From NCBI GenBank assembly GCA_013695075.1, contig JACDBE010000173.1:1-12924 (forward strand): 12,924 bases of DNA. Direction: 5' to 3'. The notes beneath the pieces were generated by a model. That model was given only the letters and a program-made list of their open reading frames with translations. It was not told where the DNA came from and did no database searches. The position numbers and the translations under genes are program-made. Positions 1-5,155 of the stretch are shown here, piece after piece. This DNA is from Acidimicrobiia bacterium (lineage in GTDB: Bacteria > Actinomycetota > Acidimicrobiia > Spongiisociales > UBA5794). Numbering within the stretch: position 1 is the stretch's first letter; each line of letters begins with the position of its first letter.

Positions 1-233
1 GTCGGGGCCTCGGTGTCGACGGCCAGCGCCAGGTCGACGCCGGCGTCGCTGAGGTGGCTGCGCAGGCGCTCTCCGAAGCGGTCGGTGCTGAGCCCGCCCA
101 GGAACCCGACCGGCACCCCGAGCCGGCCCAGTGCCACCGCGGTGTTGCACGGCCCCCCACCGGGGTGGGCGGTGAAGCGACCGTCGTCTCCCTCGGCGAG
201 GTCGATCAACGCCTCCCCGGCGATCAGGATCAT
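1..233 (-). CDS. PfkB-family carbohydrate kinase, N-terminal part (cut by window edge)
   Basis: The minus strand from 233 reads a protein beginning MILIAGEALIDL, followed by HPGGGPCNTAVALGRLG and then FLGGLSTDRFGERL. This is the N-terminal signature of the ribokinase/fructokinase (PfkB) family: a first beta strand with the sugar-contacting Asp (the ALIDL motif, residue 11) and the Gly-rich GGGPxNTA segment. About 77 codons are present and the reading frame runs off the left edge; the ATP-binding C-terminal half is missing. The start is set by the ATG at 233, which has GGGGAG six bases upstream. Members phosphorylate sugars or nucleosides with ATP in the cytoplasm; the substrate cannot be told from this part. 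It is transcribed away from the aminotransferase. The family call is firm, the specificity unknown. Confidence 0.87.
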   Translation of the reverse strand, partial: MILIAGEALIDLAEGDDGRFTAHPGGGPCNTAVALGRLGVPVGFLGGLSTDRFGERLRSHLSDAGVDLALAVDTEAP

Positions 234-252
234 CGAATGCTCCCCACGGCGC

Positions 253-269
253 AGCCTGGCCGGCAGGCT
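253..269. promoter_or_regulatory. Inverted repeat overlapping the sugar kinase promoter (candidate operator)
   Basis: AGCCTG, five bases, CAGGCT forms a perfect 6+6 inverted repeat. Its right arm overlaps a minus-strand -10-like box TAGCCT (265-270 read in reverse). A transcript from that box would start near 258 and give a leader of about 25 bases carrying the GGGGAG ribosome site. A repressor bound here would cover the start of transcription. The regulator is not in the window. Short GC-rich palindromes arise by chance, so this is tentative. Confidence 0.3.
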
Positions 270-353
270 ATCAACGTTGCCGCCCGCGGGCAGTCCACAG
301 TCACCTCGCCGCGACGGCAGCGGGGAGCAGGGGGGCCCTCGGTTTGAACCCTC

Positions 354-359
354 TAGCAT
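354..359 (+). promoter_or_regulatory. -10 box TAGCAT, likely leaderless promoter of the aminotransferase
   Basis: TAGCAT lies eight bases before the ATG at 368, the distance expected between a -10 box and the first transcribed base, and no ribosome site precedes that ATG. The simplest reading is a leaderless mRNA. No good -35 hexamer is seen 17 bases upstream. Confidence 0.4.
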
Positions 360-367
360 CGCCGGCC

Positions 368-1612
368 ATGACCTCGTTCTGGCATCCCTTCGCCAACATG
401 GCCCAGGTGGCTCTGGAAGCCGTCTCCATCGAGCGCGGCGAAGGGGTGTACGTCTACGACACCGGCGGGAAGCGCTACCTCGACGGCACCGCCAGCCTGT
501 GGTACATGAACGTGGGATACGGCCGCACCGAGATCGGTGCCGCCATGGCCGCCCAGTCCGCGCAGCTGGCGGCGTATCACACCTTCGGCGACTTCACCAA
601 CCCGGTTGCCGAAGAGCTGTGCTCGCGGTTGGCGGCGACGGCACCGATCCCGGGCAGCAGCGTGTTCCTCGCCTCGGGAGGATCGGACGCCGTCGACACC
701 GCCGCCAAGCTGTCCCGGCGCTACTTCGCCCAGATCGGACAGCCGGAGCGCACCGTGTTCATCATGCGGGAGTGGGCCTACCACGGCATGCACGCCTACG
801 GCACCAGCCTGGCTGGACTGTCCCCCAACCTGGAGGGCCACGGCCCGATGGTCACCGATGTGGTCAAGGTGCCCCACGACGACGTCGACGCCCTGGCGGA
901 CACCATCGACCGGGTGGGGGCGGAACGGGTGGCCGCCTTCTGGTGCGAGCCGGTGGTCGGCGCCGGGGGGGTGCGTCCGGTTGAGGAGGCCATGCTGAAG
1001 CAGTCCCGGTCGCTGGTCGCCGACGCCGGGGCGCTGTTTGTCGCCGACGAGGTGATCACCGGGTTCGGGCGCTGCGGCGACTGGTTCGCCTCCACCCGTT
1101 TCAGCCTGGAACCCGACCTGGTCACCTTCGCCAAGGGGGTCACCTCGGGTTACGCCCCGCTCGGTGGGGTCATCGCCTCGCCCCGGGTGGCCGAGCCGTT
1201 CTGGTCGGGAGAGGGGGCGGTGTGGCGTCACGGCTACACCTACTCGGGTCATCCGGTGTGCTGCGCGGCGGCGCTGGCCAATCTCGACATCCTGGAGGCG
1301 GAGGGGCTGCTGGCTCGGGCGCTGGAGCTGGAGGCCGAGGTGATGGAGTCGCTGGCGGCACTCACCGACCACCCCATGGTCGACCACATCCGCGGCGGGG
1401 TGGGGGTGATGGCGGCGGTCCAGCTGAACTCGACGGTGCTCGCCTCCGACCCCTACGCCAACGTCGCTGCGGCGACGGCGGCGCGGCAGGCGGGGGTGAT
1501 CACCCGGGCCATAGCCGGCGGAGGGTTGCAGGTGTCGCCGCCGCTCACCATCACCCGTGACCAGCTCGACGAGCTCACCGCCGGGCTCCGGGCGGGGCTG
1601 GATGCCATCTGA
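368..1612 (+). CDS. Class III PLP-dependent aminotransferase (omega-transaminase type)
   Basis: This 414-residue cytoplasmic enzyme belongs to the class III (ornithine/omega-amino acid) aminotransferases, which move an amino group from an amine or omega-amino acid to a keto acid. The N-terminus MTSFWHPFANM and the SLWYMNVGYG segment are typical. FVADEVITGFGR carries the Asp that holds the pyridine nitrogen (Asp227), and TFAKGVTSGYAPLGG carries the Schiff-base lysine (Lys256). The YTYSGHP motif follows. Length is normal. An in-frame TTG at 344 would add eight residues, but the ATG at 368 fits the family start and the -10 box at 354. The 3' end overlaps the amine oxidase gene by 11 bases, so the two are probably co-translated. 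The shared context suggests amine or polyamine breakdown; the substrate is not determined. Confidence 0.93.
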   Translation: MTSFWHPFANMAQVALEAVSIERGEGVYVYDTGGKRYLDGTASLWYMNVGYGRTEIGAAMAAQSAQLAAYHTFGDFTNPVAEELCSRLAATAPIPGSSVFLASGGSDAVDTAAKLSRRYFAQIGQPERTVFIMREWAYHGMHAYGTSLAGLSPNLEGHGPMVTDVVKVPHDDVDALADTIDRVGAERVAAFWCEPVVGAGGVRPVEEAMLKQSRSLVADAGALFVADEVITGFGRCGDWFASTRFSLEPDLVTFAKGVTSGYAPLGGVIASPRVAEPFWSGEGAVWRHGYTYSGHPVCCAAALANLDILEAEGLLARALELEAEVMESLAALTDHPMVDHIRGGVGVMAAVQLNSTVLASDPYANVAAATAARQAGVITRAIAGGGLQVSPPLTITRDQLDELTAGLRAGLDAI

Positions 1613-2885
1613 CCTGATCACCCGGCCGCTGTGGCGGGAGCAACATCCGAGACCACACCGCCAGCCGGGACAGGCTCCGTCAACGGTCGACTTCGCCGTG
1701 ATCGGTGCCGGGTACACCGGGCTCAACGCCGCCAGGGAGATCGCCGCCGCCGGGGCATCGGTGGTGGTGCTCGACTCCGGGCCGGTCGGAGCCGGGGCTA
1801 GCTCGGTGAACGGGGGGATGGTCAACGTCGGGCTCAAGGCGGCCACCGCCAAGGTCCACAAGATGTTCGGGCCCGTGATGGGTCGCGAGTTCTGGGACGG
1901 GGCGCTGTCCTCCATCGACCTGGTGGAGGACCTGGTCACCGAGCACGGCATCGACTGCTCGTTCGTCAGGGGTGGCGCCGCCCAGCTGGGCTATCACCAC
2001 CGCGACCTGCCGCGGTTCGCCGCCCTCGCCGAGTGGTACCACCGCCACCTCGACTTCGCCTGCACCGTGCTCGGTCCCGACCGGGTCGGCGAGGTCATCG
2101 ACAGCCCCCGGTTCCACTGTGCCCTGGTGGATACGGTGGGTGCCGGGCTGCACCCGGCGCGCTATGTGGACGGGCTGGCCCGGGTGGCGGAGGCGGCCGG
2201 GGCGCAGCTCATGGAGCACACCGCCGCCCTCCAGGTGGCCCGTCACACCGCGGGCTACACCGTGCTCACCGACCGGGGCAAGATCGACGCCGGTGCGGTG
2301 ATCCTGGCCACCAACGGATATACCGGCGACCAGCCGTTCAAGCCGCTGCGGCGCCGGGTGATCCCCATCGGAAGCTACATCGTGGCCACCGAGCCACTCC
2401 CCGCCGATCAGGCGGAGCGACTCATCCCCGGCAACCGCATGATGTGGACGGCGCGGCGGTTCCTCAACTACTTCCGCCGCACCCCGGACGACCGGATCCT
2501 GATGGGCGGGCGCAACAACCTGTCCACCGATCTCGACCTGCGCGAGAGCGCCGGCATCCTGGGCAGGGTCATTACCGAGGTCTTTCCCGAGATGGCGATC
2601 ACCCCGATCACCCATTCGTGGACCGGGAGGCTGGGGGTCACCTTCGATCTGATGCCCCACATCGGCCGTATCGACGGGGTGTGGTACGCCCTTGGCTACA
2701 GCGGGCACGGAGTGGGCATCGCCACCCTGGTGGGCACCGAGCTGGGGCGGCTGGTTACCGGCAAGCTGGACCGCAGCCCCTACCAGGAGATCCCCCACCC
2801 CACCCGCCCCTACTACCGAGGCGAGCCCTGGTTCCTCCCGGTGGCGGCCCGCTGGTACCGGCTCCTCGACCGCCTCGGCCGCTGA
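1602..2885 (+). CDS. FAD-dependent amine oxidase (DAO family, gamma-glutamylputrescine oxidase-like)
   Basis: A 427-residue flavoenzyme of the DAO (D-amino acid oxidase) superfamily. The dinucleotide-binding Rossmann motif GAGYTG lies at residues 35-40, with the acidic ribose-binding residue in VVVLDSG at the end of the second strand. GAGASSVNGGMVNVG follows, a pattern of the PuuB/gamma-glutamylputrescine oxidoreductase group, then IPIGSYIVATEPLP in the middle and an FAD-contacting tail MPHIGRIDGVWYALGYSGHG. The start at 1602 has a GGCGGGGCTGG ribosome site and overlaps the aminotransferase stop; an ATG at 1557 lies deep inside the upstream gene and is not favoured. Such enzymes oxidise a secondary or primary amine with O2 or another acceptor. 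Together with the aminotransferase it could take both nitrogens off a diamine, which is inference. No glutamylputrescine synthetase is in the window. Confidence 0.92.
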   Translation: MPSDLITRPLWREQHPRPHRQPGQAPSTVDFAVIGAGYTGLNAAREIAAAGASVVVLDSGPVGAGASSVNGGMVNVGLKAATAKVHKMFGPVMGREFWDGALSSIDLVEDLVTEHGIDCSFVRGGAAQLGYHHRDLPRFAALAEWYHRHLDFACTVLGPDRVGEVIDSPRFHCALVDTVGAGLHPARYVDGLARVAEAAGAQLMEHTAALQVARHTAGYTVLTDRGKIDAGAVILATNGYTGDQPFKPLRRRVIPIGSYIVATEPLPADQAERLIPGNRMMWTARRFLNYFRRTPDDRILMGGRNNLSTDLDLRESAGILGRVITEVFPEMAITPITHSWTGRLGVTFDLMPHIGRIDGVWYALGYSGHGVGIATLVGTELGRLVTGKLDRSPYQEIPHPTRPYYRGEPWFLPVAARWYRLLDRLGR

Positions 2886-2922
2886 CGTCACCACCCCCGG
2901 GCCTATTCCCTCCCGCTTCCTT

Positions 2923-2956
2923 TTCCTCTCCATGTGTGGGGGAGGGGTGCCGAGCG
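2923..2956. repeat. Intergenic hairpin repeat, copy 1; possible terminator between convergent genes
   Basis: CCTCTCC (2925-2931) pairs with GGGGAGG (2939-2945) around a 7-base loop, with one G-U pair, and is followed by TGCCGAGCG (2948-2956). A hairpin of the same design followed by the identical TGCCGAGCG lies at 11687-11712. Both copies sit between convergent genes. It may serve as a two-way terminator, though neither side has a clear T-tract. Confidence 0.5.
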
Positions 2957-2981
2957 CCCGGAACCACGTCCTCGGTGGCCA

Positions 2982-3389
2982 TTACGGCACCGAGCGGGCG
3001 ATGGTTTGGGTCTGGGTGGTGCGGGTGACCAGCTTGTCCTGCCCAGTGGTGACGTCGGTCTGCACCACGATCGTGGTCCGCCCCGCGTGCACCGGGGTAC
3101 TGGTGACGGTGAGCGAGCCGCCGATGCAGGGCCGCAGGAAGTTGGTCTTGGACTCGATGGTCCCGGTGGTCGCCCCCTCGGGGAGGTGGAGGGAGGCACA
3201 CAGGGCGCCGACGCTGTCGGCCACCGCCATCAGGTAGCCGCCGTGGAGCACCCCGCCCACGGTGCACCGCTGTGGCTCCCAGGCCACGATCCCTACCACC
3301 GCCGTTAGGTCGGCCGACACGATGTCGATGCCGAGGACTTCGGCGAACGGCATGGCGCTGCGGGCCAGGTTCGTGAGTTGTTGGTCCAT
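2982..3389 (-). CDS. PaaI-type hotdog-fold acyl-CoA thioesterase
   Basis: This 135-residue protein has the single-hotdog signature of the PaaI/acyl-CoA thioesterase family: GGVLHGG (residues 45-51) followed by the YLMAVADSVG helix with Asp58, and later ESKTNFLRPC. Family members hydrolyse acyl- or aryl-CoA thioesters as tetramers in the cytoplasm; the usual length is 130-150 residues. The ATG at 3389 has no ribosome site but has a -10 box TACCCT seven bases upstream on the minus strand, which supports this start as leaderless. It is divergent from the methyltransferase across 50 bases and convergent with the amine oxidase. There is no operon partner, so the acyl group cannot be guessed. Confidence 0.9.
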   Translation of the reverse strand: MDQQLTNLARSAMPFAEVLGIDIVSADLTAVVGIVAWEPQRCTVGGVLHGGYLMAVADSVGALCASLHLPEGATTGTIESKTNFLRPCIGGSLTVTSTPVHAGRTTIVVQTDVTTGQDKLVTRTTQTQTIARSVP

Positions 3390-3396
3390 GGCGCCC

Positions 3397-3402
3397 AGGG
3401 TA
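3397..3402 (-). promoter_or_regulatory. -10 box TACCCT, likely leaderless promoter of the thioesterase
   Basis: Read on the minus strand, TACCCT ends seven bases before the thioesterase ATG (3389). The spacing places the transcript start at or next to the A of the ATG, and no Shine-Dalgarno sequence is present. Confidence 0.4.
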
Positions 3403-3426
3403 CGCCGGATCCTGCGGCGCCGGTCG

Positions 3427-3432
3427 TAGGAT
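3427..3432 (+). promoter_or_regulatory. -10 box TAGGAT, likely leaderless promoter of the methyltransferase
   Basis: TAGGAT ends seven bases before the ATG at 3440. It overlaps an earlier in-frame ATG at 3431, which argues that 3440 is the true start. The thioesterase promoter lies back to back with it, 24 bases away on the other strand. Confidence 0.4.
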
Positions 3433-3439
3433 GCGCGCC

Positions 3440-4915
3440 ATGCGGGAGCGGCGCCGGACCTCGACCTCCAACTTCGGTGTCGCCGGCCGCGAGACCCACG
3501 ACGCCACTGGGTTCTACCGGCGTTTCCAGGCTCCGCTGCTGTCGCCGGACGACACCGTGCTTCCCCCAGAGCCGGTGGCCGAGCCCTTCCTCCACGGCGA
3601 CGCCCGCCACATGGACGCCGTCGCCGACGGATCGGTGGCGCTGGTGGTCACCTCGCCGCCCTACTTCGCCGGCAAGCAGTACGAGGAGGAGCTGGAGCGC
3701 GACGGGGTGCCGGCGTCGTATCTGGAGTACCTGGAGCTGCTCACCGACGTCTTCGCCGAGTGCTGGCGCACCCTCGAACCGGGCGGACGCATCGCCGTCA
3801 ACGTGGCCAACCTGGGACGCAAGCCGTACCGGAGCCTGTCGTCGGACGTCATCCGGATCCTGGGGCACGACCTCGGGTTCCTGCTGCGCGGCGAGCTCAT
3901 CTGGCAGAAGGGCGCCGGCGCCGTCGGGTCGTGTGCCTGGGGATCGTTCCGCAGCGCCGCCAACCCGGTACTGCGGGACATCACCGAGCGGGTGATCGTG
4001 GCCAGCAAGGGTCGGTTCGACCGGGCCCGTTCGATCAAGGAACGTGCCGCTGCCGGGTTGCCCCACGAGAGCACCATGATGACCGAGGACTTCACCACCC
4101 TGACCCTCGACGTATGGTCGATTCCGGCGGAGAGCGCCCGCCAGGTGGGCCATCCGGCTCCCTTCCCGGTGGAGCTGCCCGAACAGCTCATCCGGTTGTA
4201 CACCTTCGCCGGTGACCTGGTGCTCGACCCTTTCATGGGCAGCGGATCGACCCTGATGGCCGCCGCGGCGTTGGGCCGGCGCTACGTCGGCTATGACCTC
4301 GACGCCGGTTACGTCGAGTTGGCGCGGCAGCGCGTCGGCGCCCTGCCGGTCGCCCAGCCGCGGGGCGACCGGGCTCCCCAGCCCGAGGGAACCGCCGTCG
4401 GCGTTGCCGGCGATGCCCTGGCCGCAGCCGGGTTCACCGTCACCGGACGCAACCGGCGCATCGCCGGCACCGGGGTGGCGGTGTCGCTGGTGGCGGAGGA
4501 TGAGGACTGCGAGCCGTGGTACTTCGAGGTGGCCGGGCCGCACACCACCCACCGGGGAGGTCTGCTCCGCCACGACGCGGTGTGGCGTGCCTTGGGACGG
4601 GCGGCGGCCATCGGTGGTGCTGCCGGCACCGTACCCTTGGTGCTGCTGACCACCGCCCTGCCGCCCCGTGGTGACGACGGCCACCGGGCGCTGCGCGCTG
4701 CCGGTCCGGGCATCTTCTTCGATGCCATCGTGCTCGGATCCGACGACGGGAAAGACCGGCTGGAGCGCTACGCCAAGGGGGGGTTCACCACCTCGCCGCA
4801 ACCGGGCTTCTGGAGCGGCGAGGAACTCGATCGGCCGGGGCGCAACGCCGAGGGAGGGTTCACCACCTCGATACAGCCGGGCTTGTGGAGCGGCGAGGAT
4901 CTCGATCGGAGATAG
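3440..4915 (+). CDS. Site-specific DNA methyltransferase (beta class, N4-cytosine or N6-adenine) with extra C-terminal domain
   Basis: This 491-residue protein carries catalytic motif IV TSPPYF (residues 71-76) ahead of the AdoMet-binding motif I DPFMGSGST (263-271), the order of beta-class amino-methyltransferases. TSPPY is commonest in N4-cytosine enzymes, but N6-adenine is not excluded. PAPFPVELPEQLIRLYT just before motif I is also typical. After about residue 300 comes an additional domain with WYFEVAGPHTTHRGG, RHDAVWRALGRAA and PLVLLTT, resembling a nuclease-fold domain; the FEVAG strand has Glu but no catalytic Lys, so cleavage is doubtful. The last 48 residues are two copies of a 25-residue repeat. 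No restriction or specificity gene is next to it, so it looks like an orphan methylase. The start at 3440 is chosen over 3431 because the -10 box overlaps 3431. Confidence 0.88.
   Translation: MRERRRTSTSNFGVAGRETHDATGFYRRFQAPLLSPDDTVLPPEPVAEPFLHGDARHMDAVADGSVALVVTSPPYFAGKQYEEELERDGVPASYLEYLELLTDVFAECWRTLEPGGRIAVNVANLGRKPYRSLSSDVIRILGHDLGFLLRGELIWQKGAGAVGSCAWGSFRSAANPVLRDITERVIVASKGRFDRARSIKERAAAGLPHESTMMTEDFTTLTLDVWSIPAESARQVGHPAPFPVELPEQLIRLYTFAGDLVLDPFMGSGSTLMAAAALGRRYVGYDLDAGYVELARQRVGALPVAQPRGDRAPQPEGTAVGVAGDALAAAGFTVTGRNRRIAGTGVAVSLVAEDEDCEPWYFEVAGPHTTHRGGLLRHDAVWRALGRAAAIGGAAGTVPLVLLTTALPPRGDDGHRALRAAGPGIFFDAIVLGSDDGKDRLERYAKGGFTTSPQPGFWSGEELDRPGRNAEGGFTTSIQPGLWSGEDLDRR
4771..4834 (+). 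repeat. Tandem repeat unit 1 in the methyltransferase 3' end
   Basis: A 64-base unit matching unit 2 (4846-4909) at 56 of 64 positions by hand alignment, with a period of 75 bases. The period is a multiple of three, so both units read in the same frame: AKGGFTTSPQPGFWSGEEL here and AEGGFTTSIQPGLWSGEDL in unit 2. Confidence 0.85.
4846..4909 (+). repeat. Tandem repeat unit 2 in the methyltransferase 3' end
   Basis: Second copy of the 64-base unit, ending two codons before the stop. Differences from unit 1 fall at unit positions 5, 10, 26-28, 31, 40 and 55. The encoded GGFTTS.QPG.WSGE.LDR core is conserved between the units. Confidence 0.85.
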
Positions 4916-4951
4916 CGACCCGGGTCGGCTGTCGTGGGCAGGAGTTGGGCG

Positions 4952-4973
4952 CCGACGGGACCCCCGCCGTCGG
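4952..4973 (+). terminator. Hairpin after the methyltransferase
   Basis: CCGACGG (4952-4958) pairs perfectly with CCGTCGG (4967-4973) around an 8-base C-rich loop, 37 bases after the stop. There is no T-tract, as is common for actinobacterial terminators. Confidence 0.5.
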
Positions 4974-4981
4974 AAACCTGT

Positions 4982-4998
4982 GCGGGGCACTGCCCCGC
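4982..4998 (+). terminator. Second hairpin after the methyltransferase
   Basis: GCGGGGC (4982-4988), loop ACT, GCCCCGC (4992-4998): a perfect 7-bp stem nine bases after the previous hairpin. It may act in tandem with it. Confidence 0.45.
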
Positions 4999-5143
4999 GC
5001 CCTGTGAGGAAGGGTGCTCCACCATCCTGAAGGCGGAGCGGCGCACCTTCCCCGCACTGTCCCCCGGCAGGGGCCCCATCGGGCGATCGGCAAGGTACCA
5101 GCGGGTGGCTCCCTGTCGATGGGTCGATCGGCTCAGCGCTCGG

Positions 5144-5149
5144 TAGCGT
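5144..5149 (+). promoter_or_regulatory. -10 box TAGCGT, likely leaderless promoter of the kinase-LLM gene
   Basis: TAGCGT ends six bases before the ATG at 5156. No ribosome site precedes this ATG. An in-frame GTG at 5150 directly abuts the box and is a less likely start. Confidence 0.38.
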
Positions 5150-5155
5150 GTGGCG

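Larger units (their letters stand above)
4916..5143. other. GC-rich structured intergenic region between the methyltransferase and kinase-LLM genes
   Basis: No convincing gene lies in these roughly 230 bases. They hold a chain of inverted repeats: 4952-4973, 4982-4998, an imperfect hairpin at 5008-5051 (GGAAGG pairing with CCTTCC, then TGC with GCA and TCC with GGA inside) and CCCC/GGGG at 5062-5073. The first two may end the methyltransferase transcript. The rest could be an untranslated RNA structure or a dispersed genomic repeat. Short open frames here have no family resemblance. Confidence 0.5.

Noticed and set aside
353..1951. 532-codon minus-strand open frame opposite the aminotransferase
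   Set aside because: Mirrors a clearly conserved plus-strand enzyme and shows no motif of its own.
5003..5051. Resemblance of TGAGGAAGGGTGCTCC to the 5' core of RNase P RNA
   Set aside because: The match is short and imperfect, the gap is only about 230 bases and the other RNase P landmarks are absent.
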